Shown here piece after piece: positions 52,859 to 62,475 of a DNA stretch of 64,000 nucleotides. Source of the stretch: Alphaproteobacteria bacterium (lineage in GTDB: Bacteria; Myxococcota_A; UBA796; GCA-2862545); assembly GCA_020632875.1 (NCBI GenBank), contig JACKET010000004.1:248001-312000 (forward strand), in the 5' to 3' direction. Position numbers and translations under genes: made by a program. The notes under the pieces were generated by a model, which was not told where the DNA came from, did no database searches, and was given only the letters and a program-made list of their open reading frames with translations. Each line of letters opens with the position of its first letter. Position 1 is the first letter of the stretch.

Positions 52859-53982
52859 CAGCCGCGCCCCAGCGCCCGCTCGTAGACCTCGCCGATCTCG
52901 CGGACCATGCGCTCCATCCCAAACCTCTCCTCGACGACCTGGCGCGCCCGAAGCCCCTGAGCCCGCCTGGAGGCCGGATCCGCGAGCAGTCGCTCGATGC
53001 CCTGTTCGAGCCCCTCGGCGGAGCCGTCACCCGACGCGACCAGCACACCGACCTCCCCGTCGAGCACCACCTCGGGAATCCCACCCACGGCGGTGGTCAC
53101 GACCGGCACGCCGGTCGCCATCGCTTCGAGGAGCGCCACCGGAAGCCCCTCGAAGTCGGAGGACATCATGTAGATGTCGAAGGCCGACATCCACGGGCGC
53201 ACGTCCGACTGGGCCCCAGCGAGGTGCACCACCCCGTCGAGCCCCGCCTCGCGCACCCAACCCCGCACCTGGTCGTCGAGGGGCCCGTATCCGACGAGCA
53301 CGAACCGCACCTCGGGGCGACGGCTGTGTACCCGCCGGGCCACCTCGATCCATCGGTCGAGGCGCTTCGCCTCGCGGAACACGGCGACGGTGCCGACGAT
53401 GGGCGTGTCCGCGCTCACCCCGAGCTCGGCGCGAACGCGCTCGGCGCCCGCGCGATCGAGCTGGAAGTCGTCGATGTTGACGGCGTTGCGGACCACCGTC
53501 ACGGGAACGCGCCCTCCCAGCGCCTCGAGCGACTTCGCGACCTCGCCAGACACGGCGATGACCTCGCGCTGGTGCCTCCAGGTGAGGCGGCTCGCACGGC
53601 GGGTGAGCGAATGGTACCGGTCGAACAGGTTGTGCTCGGTGTACACCACCGGAACCCCGACCATCCGCCCCGCCATGCGGGTGACGGCGCCCGCCAGCGG
53701 CAGGTGCGCATGAAGCAGGTCGGCACGCCAATCGCGGGCGAGCTTCGCGAGACGCCGCGTGCGGGCGAACATCGCGGCCTGGTTGCGGGCCTGGAGGCAG
53801 AACACCTCCGCACCCTGAGCCTCCAGGGCGGGGACCATGAAGTCGTGTGCTGGCGAGAAGTAGGCGAATGCCACGTGGTAGCGCTCGCGATCCGTGCGTT
53901 TGAGCACCTCGGAGAGGAGCACTTCGGCTCCCCCGCGATCGAGGCTCTTCACCACCTGCAGGATTCGGGTCGGGCGGGTCAT
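52858..53982 (-). CDS. Glycosyltransferase family 4
   Basis: A 374-residue GT-B enzyme: RILQVVKSLDRGGAEVLLSE N terminus, and EGLPVALLEAMATGVPVV (E-x7-E) in the C-terminal domain. Sequences of this kind transfer GalNAc, GlcNAc or hexoses in EPS assembly. Start overlap with the following gene indicates translational coupling. Confidence 0.9.
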   Translation of the reverse strand: MTRPTRILQVVKSLDRGGAEVLLSEVLKRTDRERYHVAFAYFSPAHDFMVPALEAQGAEVFCLQARNQAAMFARTRRLAKLARDWRADLLHAHLPLAGAVTRMAGRMVGVPVVYTEHNLFDRYHSLTRRASRLTWRHQREVIAVSGEVAKSLEALGGRVPVTVVRNAVNIDDFQLDRAGAERVRAELGVSADTPIVGTVAVFREAKRLDRWIEVARRVHSRRPEVRFVLVGYGPLDDQVRGWVREAGLDGVVHLAGAQSDVRPWMSAFDIYMMSSDFEGLPVALLEAMATGVPVVTTAVGGIPEVVLDGEVGVLVASGDGSAEGLEQGIERLLADPASRRAQGLRARQVVEERFGMERMVREIGEVYERALGRG

Positions 53983-53992
53983 GACGCCGCAA

Positions 53993-54844
53993 CTAACGCG
54001 GCGGTGCCGCCCACCGGGAGAGATCGAGACCGAATCGCCTGGCCAGCGCCTCGTTGGGCCCGGCGAACCGTTCGACCAGGGCAGCCCGCACCTCGGGAGC
54101 CATCTGGGGGTACGTGGTGGGCTTCAGGTTCGCCAGCTCGATGACGCGAGCGACCCGGGGAGCGAAGCCCCGGATCCGTCGCACCACCTTCTGCACACGA
54201 CGGGATCGCGGCAGCGCCGCGCGGTTCGTCTGCTGACGCGCGTCGCGGACGCACCGGGCCCCGGCCGTCTCGATGCCAAGGAATGTGCACAACCCGTCGA
54301 CCACGCGCTCGGGTGCGGACACCAGATCCTCGAACAACACGATGTGGATGCGATCGTCGGGCCACAAGGTGGTGAAGCGCTCGAGCTGCTCGAGGTAGAG
54401 GCCCCGGGATTGATAGCTGTAGCGCCGACGGTTCCCATACGAGGCCGCGATGCGCGATTCCTCGAGCGAGAGGGCGTTGGCGAGCGTCTCTTCCTCGCTG
54501 CCCTTCTTCACCTGATGCCAGTAGTGGCTCTGCGCCCGGCCAACCGGGTCGCGGAGCACGAACACGAGCTTCGCGTCGGGCATGACGGCATGCATCCGCG
54601 CCGGGACCCGCTCGTCGAACAGGTAGAGGGGCGAGGTCTGCCCCACCACCTGGTCGGGTTGGGCGCGAGAGAAGTGCGCCGCATACCAGTCGAGGCCTCG
54701 CTCGAAGTTGGGATCGAGGTCGAAGTAGTGCAGCTCCTGCGGAGACCTGGGCAGGAACACCCCGGGATGGGCAGCCAGCAGGTTGTGGAGCTGTGTGGTG
54801 CCGGACTTCTGGGCGCCACCGATGACGAAATCGGGAAGCCTCAC
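53993..54844 (-). CDS. Sulfotransferase (Stf/heparan-type)
   Basis: A 283-residue PAPS sulfotransferase: 5'-loop GGAQKSGTT at 9-17, FVLRDPVGRAQSHYWHQ for the 3'-phosphate site, and a helical C terminus. The sequence VLRDPVGRAQSHYWH is very close to glycan O/N-sulfotransferases such as heparan sulfotransferases. A GTG start at 54844 overlaps the stop of the upstream membrane protein gene (GTGA); the long open frame beyond this is a shadow of other genes. Confidence 0.88.
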   Translation of the reverse strand: MRLPDFVIGGAQKSGTTQLHNLLAAHPGVFLPRSPQELHYFDLDPNFERGLDWYAAHFSRAQPDQVVGQTSPLYLFDERVPARMHAVMPDAKLVFVLRDPVGRAQSHYWHQVKKGSEEETLANALSLEESRIAASYGNRRRYSYQSRGLYLEQLERFTTLWPDDRIHIVLFEDLVSAPERVVDGLCTFLGIETAGARCVRDARQQTNRAALPRSRRVQKVVRRIRGFAPRVARVIELANLKPTTYPQMAPEVRAALVERFAGPNEALARRFGLDLSRWAAPPR

Positions 54845-56151
54845 TTCGCCGCGACCTTCGACACCCGCTTGACCCGGACCTTCGGCGCGGCCACCGCACG
54901 GACCACCTCGGGCGCGTTCAACGCTGTGACGAGGATGGCGAAGAACGGCACGATCGGCACCCGATAGCGCGACAGGGTGCCGAGGTTCGCCGACGCCAGG
55001 CCGACGCCCACGCCGGTGAGACCGACGAACACGATGCAGAAGACGAGGAACGGCAGCCGCACGAGGCCCTCTCGAAGACCAGAGAAGCCCATGTTCCGGA
55101 ACGCCCGCAGGGTGAGGATCAGGCCGAGTGTCGTCTCCAACGCGCTGATCAGCATCTGCGGGTTGGTGGCCTCGAAGAGGAACGGCCGGTAGAGCGCCGT
55201 CACGAGAGCCAGCGGCGCGAAGACCAGTTGCTGGGTCAGCGATGCCTCCGCGCCGGCACCGATGGAGTACCCGGAGCCGCCTCGATTCCCGACATCCTGG
55301 AGGTGAGCCATCTCGGACGCGAGGTTGCCGATGGACATCCGGGGGAACAGCGAGCCGACGATCAGCACGCCACCAATCGCGACCGCCGTGCCGATCGCGA
55401 GTCGGATCGGCCGAATTTCGATCCGCCCCTTCTTCACGGCCCCCTGCCAGTACAGGAAGGCCCCGAGGGCCACGACCGCGGTGAGCACGACGTACGCCTT
55501 GATGAGCCCGGTGACGGCGACGCCGAACCCCGCCACGACCAGGCCCGCGGTCGAACGACGGCGCGCAGCCTGGCTGAGCCCCCACCCCGCCGTGCCGAGC
55601 CCGAACGTCACCACGGCTTCCTTGATGATGCCGCCCGTCCAGAAGACGGCGGACGGCACGAAGAGAATGGCGCCGAGCAGGTAGGCGTGCTGGGCCTTCG
55701 GGAAGTAGTCGCGGATGCCGAGGAACAGCATCAGCTTGCCGAAGAACGCGAGCATCCCGACGAGAAGCGACACGGCGTAGAGCGAATCCGCGAGAACGAC
55801 ACAGAGCAGGGCGACGGCGGAGACCATCGACGCGGTCGCATCGGTGCCCTCGATGGAGGACTCGATCAGGCTGTCCATCTGGAGCATGGCCTTCACGAGC
55901 TCGGGGAGGACGCCTGCGGGATTCAATCGCGCGTCGACCGCGAGACCGACGCCCTGGCGATGGTAGTTCAGGGCATCGCCGTGTCGGTAGACGAGGATGG
56001 TGACCGCGAGGTTGGCCCAGACGCCCAGGAAGTGGACCACCCAACCCGTCACCACGAGGCGGGCGAGGCGCCCCGGGAGGCTGTTCTGGATGGCGAGCGC
56101 GACTGCGAGCGAGGCAGCCGAGACGACCAGGACTGGGAGGAAGTGCTCCAC
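54841..56151 (-). CDS. Polytopic membrane protein, possible polysaccharide polymerase
   Basis: A 436-residue protein with ten or so membrane helices. A conserved loop PSAVFWTGGIIKEAVV resembles the PSxLFWTSGxLKE motif of membrane proteins in many EPS loci. A basic C-terminal tail (KVRVKRVSKVAAK) follows. The Wzy O-antigen polymerase role is an inference from topology and context. Confidence 0.7.
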   Translation of the reverse strand: MEHFLPVLVVSAASLAVALAIQNSLPGRLARLVVTGWVVHFLGVWANLAVTILVYRHGDALNYHRQGVGLAVDARLNPAGVLPELVKAMLQMDSLIESSIEGTDATASMVSAVALLCVVLADSLYAVSLLVGMLAFFGKLMLFLGIRDYFPKAQHAYLLGAILFVPSAVFWTGGIIKEAVVTFGLGTAGWGLSQAARRRSTAGLVVAGFGVAVTGLIKAYVVLTAVVALGAFLYWQGAVKKGRIEIRPIRLAIGTAVAIGGVLIVGSLFPRMSIGNLASEMAHLQDVGNRGGSGYSIGAGAEASLTQQLVFAPLALVTALYRPFLFEATNPQMLISALETTLGLILTLRAFRNMGFSGLREGLVRLPFLVFCIVFVGLTGVGVGLASANLGTLSRYRVPIVPFFAILVTALNAPEVVRAVAAPKVRVKRVSKVAAK

Positions 56152-56160
56152 CAGGCCCCA

Positions 56161-57354
56161 CTAACGCGGCAACCGCGCGAAGATCGCGTCCACCACGCGC
56201 TCGCAGTTGTTCTCGTCGCGCCACGGGAACACCCGCTCCGACCAGCGCTCGGCCGCGGGTGTGAGGCGCCAGCCCTCCCGCGCGACGCGATCCAGGAGGT
56301 CGACGAGCGCGCCCGGCTCGGCGGCAGAGGGACCCGGAAGGTCGTTGCGGAGGTCGAGGTAGCCACCGCGGTGCCGTTCGTACTCGTCCACGTCGAAGGT
56401 GAAGAAGACGACCGGACGACCGAGGTACAGCATGTCCCAGGTCACGCTCGAGTAGTCCGTCACCAGCGCCGAGGCGCGGGCGAGGTGGTCCTGCACGTCC
56501 ACCTTCGTGGGGAGGAGCCGGATGCGCGAGCTGCTGGCACCCTCGAGGAGCCCGGCCACCTCGTCGCGCATCATCCGGTGCAGGTACACCTCGAGCACCA
56601 GATCGTGCGCCTCGAGCACCGCACCCAACGCCGGATGGCCGAGGAAGCCCCTCACCTGCCGAAGGAACTCCGACGCGAGCATGTCGTCGCGGGTGTGTGG
56701 GAGCCACTCCCTCCAGGTCGGCATGTACAGCACGGTGCGCTCGGTACCCTCGTGCTCCCGCGCCTTCCGGGCGAGGTCGTCGAATCGCGGCAGACCCGTG
56801 ACCACGATGCGATCCGGCGAGATCTCCCAGGTACCCTTGTTCGCCTTCTCGAACTCGGAGCTCACGGGCACGAGGCCGAAGACGCCGAATGCCTGCTCCA
56901 GAGTGCGCAGGGGCGGAGGCTTCGTCTTCTTCAGAGCCGTGAGACCGTGGCCGAGGCGGACCTTGAAGGCCTTCGAGTGGCTGGAGGCACAGGTCGGGAT
57001 GTCGTGCAGCCCGTGCGAGATGACGTGGACCTCCGCCTGGAGCGCGGTGACGTAGGTCTGGAGATCGTCCATGAAGAGCACCGGTCCGACCGCGCGCGCG
57101 ACGTCGACATCGGGACTGTCGCGATCGATGACCCAGTAGGCGCGAATCTCGGGATGATGGAGGACGACGTACCGATGGAGCGCCGCGCTGTTGTCACCAT
57201 AGGCGGCCCCCACCGAGCCACCGAACAGCCAGACGGGGCGGTCCGGGCGTGGCCGGGTGCGCGCGAGCAGGCGCGCCAGGGCGAGTCGGCGGCGGCGGCG
57301 GAGCTCTCGGCGGAGGGGCTCGAGGCGGCCGAGCCCGACCCGGAAGCGACTCAC
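56161..57354 (-). CDS. CDP-glycerol:glycerophosphotransferase-family protein
   Basis: A 397-residue GT-B enzyme of the TagB/TagF group: DRPVWLFGGSVG, VISHGLHDIP, LGHGLTALKK, YMPTWRE and DYSSVTWDML. Family members transfer glycerol- or ribitol-phosphate, and in Gram-negative EPS loci also other polyol phosphates or sugars. A GTG start at 57354 is used: it overlaps the upstream stop (GTGA) and GGAGG lies 5 bases before; the longer frame to 57369 begins at a weaker GTG. Confidence 0.83.
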   Translation of the reverse strand: MSRFRVGLGRLEPLRRELRRRRRLALARLLARTRPRPDRPVWLFGGSVGAAYGDNSAALHRYVVLHHPEIRAYWVIDRDSPDVDVARAVGPVLFMDDLQTYVTALQAEVHVISHGLHDIPTCASSHSKAFKVRLGHGLTALKKTKPPPLRTLEQAFGVFGLVPVSSEFEKANKGTWEISPDRIVVTGLPRFDDLARKAREHEGTERTVLYMPTWREWLPHTRDDMLASEFLRQVRGFLGHPALGAVLEAHDLVLEVYLHRMMRDEVAGLLEGASSSRIRLLPTKVDVQDHLARASALVTDYSSVTWDMLYLGRPVVFFTFDVDEYERHRGGYLDLRNDLPGPSAAEPGALVDLLDRVAREGWRLTPAAERWSERVFPWRDENNCERVVDAIFARLPR

Positions 57355-59672
57355 GGGCCCCTCCGACACCGATCCATCCGCCGTTCCACGTCCTTGCGCC
57401 GCTTCGGGTTCGCCACGGCGGCAGCCGCAGCGAGCGTGCTGACGCAGTCCTCCACGCGGCCGGCATCCACGAGCAGGTCGGCGAGGAGGAAGGTCTCCTG
57501 ATCGGAGAGCATCTCCCCACCCGTCCGGGCGCGGAGGAGGAGCCCCATGGCCTGAGGGCCGTCACCCGCCCGATAGAGCGCGCGGGCCGCGCGGAACCTG
57601 CTGTCGCGGGACTTCGGGTGCTCCAGCCAGATCTCTGCGGCCTCGGAGTGCCGACCCGCCTTCTCGAGCGCTCGCGCGAGGCGCGCCGCAGCGGCATCGT
57701 CCGGATGCGCGGTGGTCCGGTAGATCTGGAGGGCCTCGTCGAGGCGACCACTCGCGATGAGCGCGCTCATGTAGCCCTTCGAGAAGGATGGATCGTCTGT
57801 GACACCAGCCGCCTCGAAACCGAGGAGGGCCGCGTCGACGTCGCCCTTCGCCATCACGAAGTTGGCGACGTCGATCTGGATCCCCCGCGGCTGGTCGGAG
57901 ACGGCGTCGACCCAGTACAGACCGACAGGGATCTGCTCCCAGCCGGCGTGCAGAGCACCTTCCGGGTAGGCGGAGATGGCGTCGAGCCAGACCTGGAGCG
58001 TGCGATCGGGGTCGGCAGCACTCACCGCGCGGGCGCGCAGCACCCAGTGCCGCCAGTCGGCCGGCGCGAGGCGGACCGCCCACTCGGCCGCCTCCATGGC
58101 CGCCATGGGGTCGCCCTCGAGCAAGGCGGCCGCACATGCACGGAACACACGCGGCTCCCGACGATGCCGAACCTCGAGGTCGGGGCAGACCGTCGGAGCA
58201 ACGACGCTGTTCAGCGATGCCAGGGACACCTCGAAGTGACCCGGAGAGAGGCGTTCCAGCATCGCGACGGCGTCCCGCCGCCCTTCCGCCGACGATGCGA
58301 GGGTCTGGATGGCACCGCGAATCGCCGCGGCGCGCGCTTCCCACGCAGCTCCGGCCAGCTGGAGGACGACGAGCGCGGCCACGAAACCCCGGACGAGGAG
58401 GACCGGGACCCGCCGCTCCACACCGCGGAGGGCGAGGAATCCGAGCAGGAACGCGAGGGCAAGGGCGAGGAACGGGATGTGGAGCGGGAAATCGATCGAG
58501 CCGAACAGCAGCAACCCGAGCGCGGCGACCACGAGCGGGCGGGTTCGGGAGTGGCGGAGGCCACTCCACAGCGCCGGTGCCCACATCGCCACCACGGCGA
58601 TCATGGCGACGACGCCCACGAGACCGGTGTCGGCCCCCCACTCGATCCAGTCGTTGTGGGCATGGGACCACGTCTCGAATCGCCGATCCGACCGGTAGGG
58701 CTCGATGGCGTCGCCGAAGGTCCCGAGGCCGGAGCCGGTCGCCCAGTGCGCCCCGAAGAGGCGCACGGAATCGAGCCAGATGCTCCACCGACCGTGGAGG
58801 TCCCAGAGCGAATCCGTCGCGGCGTCCCGCGCGAGCACCACGAGCACCCCGACCGCGGCGACGGGAGCGAGCAGGAGCCCGATACGCAACCGGTACCAGG
58901 CGAGCAACACGGCGAGCTCGACCGCGATCACGGCGAGTGGGCCGAGCGACCCCGCCCACACCGCCATCGCAATCATCGCGGTGCCCAACCCACCCCAGGC
59001 GAAACGCGCGGATGGCTCGGTATCGGGCGCGAGACCTGCCCCCACCACCAGCGGAAACCAGAGCGCCAGTGCACCACCGAAGTGATTCACATCCAGGAAT
59101 GGAGCGAAGAACGGTCGATTCCCGATGTCGACGGGGATCCGCCCCAGGAACAGCTTGTTGCCCATGCCCACGTGGAGCGCCGCGAGCGCGATGAGGGTGA
59201 TCGCGAAACCGGCGACCATCAGGTCGGGAGGGGCACGCCATTTCCGCGCGTACGCGAGCGCCGACGTGCAGACCAGGACGGCGAGACCCGCGGTTCCCGC
59301 GAGGATCGACCCGACGGTGACATCCGGATCGAGCGACAGGAAGCCCCAGGAAACGTCTCCGCGCTCGAAGGCCCAACCGGGCTGAAGCAAGCGTCCGAGG
59401 AAGGCGGGGACGGGGAGCAGACCGATGGCCGACGGAATCGCCAGGACCCCCGCCGTGGCGATGGCGAGCCAGATACCCGACGCCCGCTCCAACGCACTGG
59501 ACGGCAGCGCCAGCACGAGCGCGAGGGGGACGATCAGGAGGAGGTGCACCGCCGCACGAACCCAGAGCGAACCCCCGGCAAAGCCCAGGTAGGCAGCGGC
59601 CAGGGCCACGAGCAGTGCCGAGGTGAGAGCGAAACGCCTCCCCAGCGAGCGGCGCTTACTTCGCCGCGGCAT
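57351..59672 (-). CDS. O-antigen ligase-like membrane protein with TPR domain
   Basis: A 773-residue protein. Twelve or so helices in residues ~10-440 include the Wzy_C/WaaL segment HAHNDWIEWGADTGLVG. A C-terminal cytoplasmic or periplasmic TPR part (about 470-760) follows, with A-x3-A-x2-L repeats (GRLDEALQIYR, AAARLARALEKAG). The WaaL fold joins polymerised glycan to a carrier or acts as a polymerase. It overlaps the Wzc-like gene end by 17 bases. Confidence 0.82.
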   Translation of the reverse strand: MPRRSKRRSLGRRFALTSALLVALAAAYLGFAGGSLWVRAAVHLLLIVPLALVLALPSSALERASGIWLAIATAGVLAIPSAIGLLPVPAFLGRLLQPGWAFERGDVSWGFLSLDPDVTVGSILAGTAGLAVLVCTSALAYARKWRAPPDLMVAGFAITLIALAALHVGMGNKLFLGRIPVDIGNRPFFAPFLDVNHFGGALALWFPLVVGAGLAPDTEPSARFAWGGLGTAMIAMAVWAGSLGPLAVIAVELAVLLAWYRLRIGLLLAPVAAVGVLVVLARDAATDSLWDLHGRWSIWLDSVRLFGAHWATGSGLGTFGDAIEPYRSDRRFETWSHAHNDWIEWGADTGLVGVVAMIAVVAMWAPALWSGLRHSRTRPLVVAALGLLLFGSIDFPLHIPFLALALAFLLGFLALRGVERRVPVLLVRGFVAALVVLQLAGAAWEARAAAIRGAIQTLASSAEGRRDAVAMLERLSPGHFEVSLASLNSVVAPTVCPDLEVRHRREPRVFRACAAALLEGDPMAAMEAAEWAVRLAPADWRHWVLRARAVSAADPDRTLQVWLDAISAYPEGALHAGWEQIPVGLYWVDAVSDQPRGIQIDVANFVMAKGDVDAALLGFEAAGVTDDPSFSKGYMSALIASGRLDEALQIYRTTAHPDDAAAARLARALEKAGRHSEAAEIWLEHPKSRDSRFRAARALYRAGDGPQAMGLLLRARTGGEMLSDQETFLLADLLVDAGRVEDCVSTLAAAAAVANPKRRKDVERRMDRCRRGP

Positions 59673-61770
59673 CCTTGTCGTCTTCGCTGAAGTAGCCTTC
59701 GTACTTGTAGCCGTACCCGTAGTAGTACCCGTACTTCTGGCGGGTGAAGTCGACCTCGTTCAGCACGACGCCCATCACGGCTGCGCCGACCTGCTCGAGC
59801 CCGCGGATGGCCTCGCGCACGAGCACACGCGACGTCGCGTGCTCCTTCACCATCATCAGCACGGCATCGGCATGCCGGCTGAGAATGCGCGCATCGGCGA
59901 CGATCCCCGAGGGGGGCGAGTCGATGATCACGAGGTCGAAGCGCCGGTCGAGCTCGTCGAGGATACCCGGGAGCTCGAGGGACGAGAGGATCTCGGCGGG
60001 CCGATCGGCCCGACGCCCCGCTGCCACGTACGAGAGGTTCGGGATCGGCGTGGGGCGGATGACTTCGTCGTAGTCGGCTTCACCCGTGATGAGCCAGGAG
60101 AACCCGGGCTCGTGCTCACCACCGAAGACCTTGTGGATTCGCGGCCGGCGGAGGTCCGAATCGATGAGGAGCACGCGGCGGTTCAGGTTGGCGTATGCGA
60201 TCGCGAGCCGCAGAGCCGTGCTCGTCTTGCCCTCGGCGGCCACTGCGCTCGTGACGAGGAGCCGGTGCGGCGATTCGCCACTCGGATTCAGCTCGATCAC
60301 GGTACGCAGGTTGCGGATGGCCTCGGCCGCATTGGAGCGCGGGTTGAGGTGGGTGTAGAGCGAGCGCTCGTATTCGTCGGCAATCTCGGTCTTGAGCCGA
60401 GGCACCGTTCCGAGGAGCGGGACCCGGAGGTACGTCGACACGTCGAGCGGCGACGTGATCGTGTCGTCGAACCACTCGCGAGCGACGGCGGCACCCGTAC
60501 CGAGAACGAGGCCACCGAGCAGCCCGAGGAGGAGGTTCATCCAGACGTTCGGTGAGGATGGAGCCGAAGGGGGCCGCGCCTCTTCGACGATCCGGATGTT
60601 GTTGAGCTGTGTCTTCGACTGGAGCTCGAGCTCGCCCATCCGCTCTTTCATGCGACGGAACGTCTCTTTCGCGCTCTCGAGATCGAGGCGGAGCTTCTCG
60701 TAGTCTTCGAGCCGACGCAGCCGGTCGAGCTGCTCGACCTTGCCGCCGCTGATCGCGCTCTGCAGATCCTGCTCGCGCTCGCGGAGGAGGCGCAGCTGCG
60801 CACGCTCGGCGGAGAGCGTGCGATCGACCTCGGCCCGCAGCTCTTCTTCGATGAGGGCGAGCTCTTGATCGGCTTTCTTGCGCTCGGGCATCTTCTCGAG
60901 GAACACCGCCGAGATGCGTGCGTGCTCGGCGAGCGCTTCGGCGTACCGGTTGGTCAGCGTCGTGATCATCGGCGTGTTCATCGACTTGGCCAGATCGGTG
61001 TAGCGCTGCTTGCGGAGCATCTCTTCGTGGTTGCGCACCATCGTCTCGTACTGGACGCGATCGGTGTTGGCGTCGCCGTACGCGCCCTTGAGGCTCGACA
61101 TCCGCGCGCCGAGGGTCGTGGTCTGGTCTTCGACGTCGGCCATGTCGTTGTCGCGCTGGTACTCGAGCAGGGCGCGCGTGTAGTCGGCGATGCGCACCTC
61201 GAGATCGTTGATCTGGTCGGTGAGCCAGGTCTTCGCCTGCAGGGCGGAGTCGGTCGTGGACTCGAGGGTCTCGTCGCGGAGGACCTGCGCCGTGATGTTC
61301 GCGAGACGCGCCGACAGCTCGGGATCCTCCGTCGTGTACACGATGTCGAGGAGCTCGGTGCCGGTTCGGGGCTTCACGTCCATCGAGCGGCCGACGAGAC
61401 CCACCCCTTTGCCCTCGACGGTGATGCCGTCGTCGAGCCCCAGCTCTTCGTAGCGCTTGAGGATCTTCGTGCGGACCGATCGGGACTTGATGAGCGCGAT
61501 CTTCGTCTTCACGTACAGGTCGCGGTTCCAGACGAGGTTCGTGTTGGTGACCGTCTTCCCCATCTCCATCTCCTGCACGGCGATGGTGGAGACGTGCACG
61601 ACGGCCTTCGCGTCGTAGTAGCGAGGAGCGAGCATCGTGAAGACCGCAGCGAGGGCCACACCGATCACCGTCAGGCCGACCACGACCTTCCACTGCATTC
61701 GGAGGATTGCCCAGAAATCCGCCAGGGTGAATCGGTCTTCCGACTCTTCTGACGCGTGCGGGTCTTCCAT
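59656..61770 (-). CDS. Wzc-like chain-length determinant and bacterial tyrosine kinase
   Basis: A 704-residue BY-kinase. Wzz domain with two membrane helices (about 29-49 and ~410-430) around a long coiled-coil region. The cytoplasmic ATPase has Walker A SAVAAEGKTS, Walker A' LLIDSDLRRPR and Walker B VIIDSPP. The autophosphorylated tail is YGYYYGYGYKYEGYF, a dense Tyr cluster near the C terminus. The protein couples polymer length control to phosphorylation and export through Wza. Confidence 0.92.
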   Translation of the reverse strand: MEDPHASEESEDRFTLADFWAILRMQWKVVVGLTVIGVALAAVFTMLAPRYYDAKAVVHVSTIAVQEMEMGKTVTNTNLVWNRDLYVKTKIALIKSRSVRTKILKRYEELGLDDGITVEGKGVGLVGRSMDVKPRTGTELLDIVYTTEDPELSARLANITAQVLRDETLESTTDSALQAKTWLTDQINDLEVRIADYTRALLEYQRDNDMADVEDQTTTLGARMSSLKGAYGDANTDRVQYETMVRNHEEMLRKQRYTDLAKSMNTPMITTLTNRYAEALAEHARISAVFLEKMPERKKADQELALIEEELRAEVDRTLSAERAQLRLLREREQDLQSAISGGKVEQLDRLRRLEDYEKLRLDLESAKETFRRMKERMGELELQSKTQLNNIRIVEEARPPSAPSSPNVWMNLLLGLLGGLVLGTGAAVAREWFDDTITSPLDVSTYLRVPLLGTVPRLKTEIADEYERSLYTHLNPRSNAAEAIRNLRTVIELNPSGESPHRLLVTSAVAAEGKTSTALRLAIAYANLNRRVLLIDSDLRRPRIHKVFGGEHEPGFSWLITGEADYDEVIRPTPIPNLSYVAAGRRADRPAEILSSLELPGILDELDRRFDLVIIDSPPSGIVADARILSRHADAVLMMVKEHATSRVLVREAIRGLEQVGAAVMGVVLNEVDFTRQKYGYYYGYGYKYEGYFSEDDKDAAAK

Positions 61771-61878
61771 CGGTGTTCCTTGCGTTTGCCTGGCGGCGAT
61801 GCGTTAGATAGCGCGAACCGTCTCGAGCGGCACCAACACGGGGAGCCAGCCATTCGCCAGACCGGGCCAGCGCTGGCC
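61771..61878. promoter_or_regulatory. Divergent promoter region of the EPS locus
   Basis: 108 bases between the Wzc-like gene (minus) and the initiating sugar transferase (plus). It must contain promoters in both directions unless the transferase starts earlier in its open frame. I see no clear operator. Confidence 0.4.
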
Positions 61879-62475
61879 GTGAAGAGGGTGTTGGACGTCG
61901 GAGCGGCGGCCGCGGGGCTGCTGGTCTCGGCACCCCTCGTGGTCGGAACCGGCCTCGCCGTGCGCGTGTCGATGGGAAGCCCCGTGCTCTTCACGCAAGA
62001 ACGCGTGGGGCGCGACGAGCGGCGCTTCCGCATCTACAAGTTCCGGTCCATGCGCGCGCCGCGTTTCGAGGGCGAGGGTGACGAAGCCAGGCTCACGCGG
62101 GTCGGTCGCTTCATCCGCAGCACGAGCCTCGACGAGCTCCCTCAGCTGCTCAACGTCCTGAAGGGCGACATGAGCCTGGTCGGCCCCAGACCGCTTCTCG
62201 TGCGGTACCTCCCCCGCTACTCCGAGCGGCAGCGCCTGCGTCACGCCGTCCTGCCCGGGCTGACGGGCTGGGCGCAGGTCGAGGGGCGCAACGCGCTCTC
62301 GTGGGACCAGAAGTTCGAGTGGGACGTGCGCTACGTCGAGCGGTGGAGTCCCCTGCTCGACCTGCGCATCCTCGCGCGCACGGTGACGGCCGTGACCTCG
62401 CGACGCGGGGTCAGCGCGGCCGGCGAAGCGACGATGTCGGAGTTCATGGGCCCAGCGCCCGCGGAGGCCGTTTGA
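61879..62475 (+). CDS. Undecaprenyl-phosphate sugar-phosphate transferase (initiating)
   Basis: A 198-residue bacterial sugar transferase: KRVLDVGAAAAG membrane-associated N terminus, ERVGRDERRFRIYKFRSM and DELPQLLNVLKGDMSLVGPRP. It places the first sugar-1-phosphate on undecaprenyl phosphate. GTG at 61879 is chosen since the typical family start is M-K-R-x-x-D; the frame is open 41 codons upstream. It overlaps the DegT gene start (TTGA). Confidence 0.87.
   Translation: MKRVLDVGAAAAGLLVSAPLVVGTGLAVRVSMGSPVLFTQERVGRDERRFRIYKFRSMRAPRFEGEGDEARLTRVGRFIRSTSLDELPQLLNVLKGDMSLVGPRPLLVRYLPRYSERQRLRHAVLPGLTGWAQVEGRNALSWDQKFEWDVRYVERWSPLLDLRILARTVTAVTSRRGVSAAGEATMSEFMGPAPAEAV

Noticed and set aside
53993..56707. 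904-residue frame as a single sulfotransferase fusion
   Set aside because: Only the last 283 residues match a sulfotransferase. The upstream part is a shadow of the membrane-protein gene at 54841. A GTG at 54844 in a GTGA overlap explains the true start.
59656..61770. Defective Walker A in the Wzc-like kinase
   Set aside because: SAVAAEGKTS lacks the leading Gly, but Wzc-type enzymes tolerate (A/G)xxxxGK(S/T), so the site looks functional.
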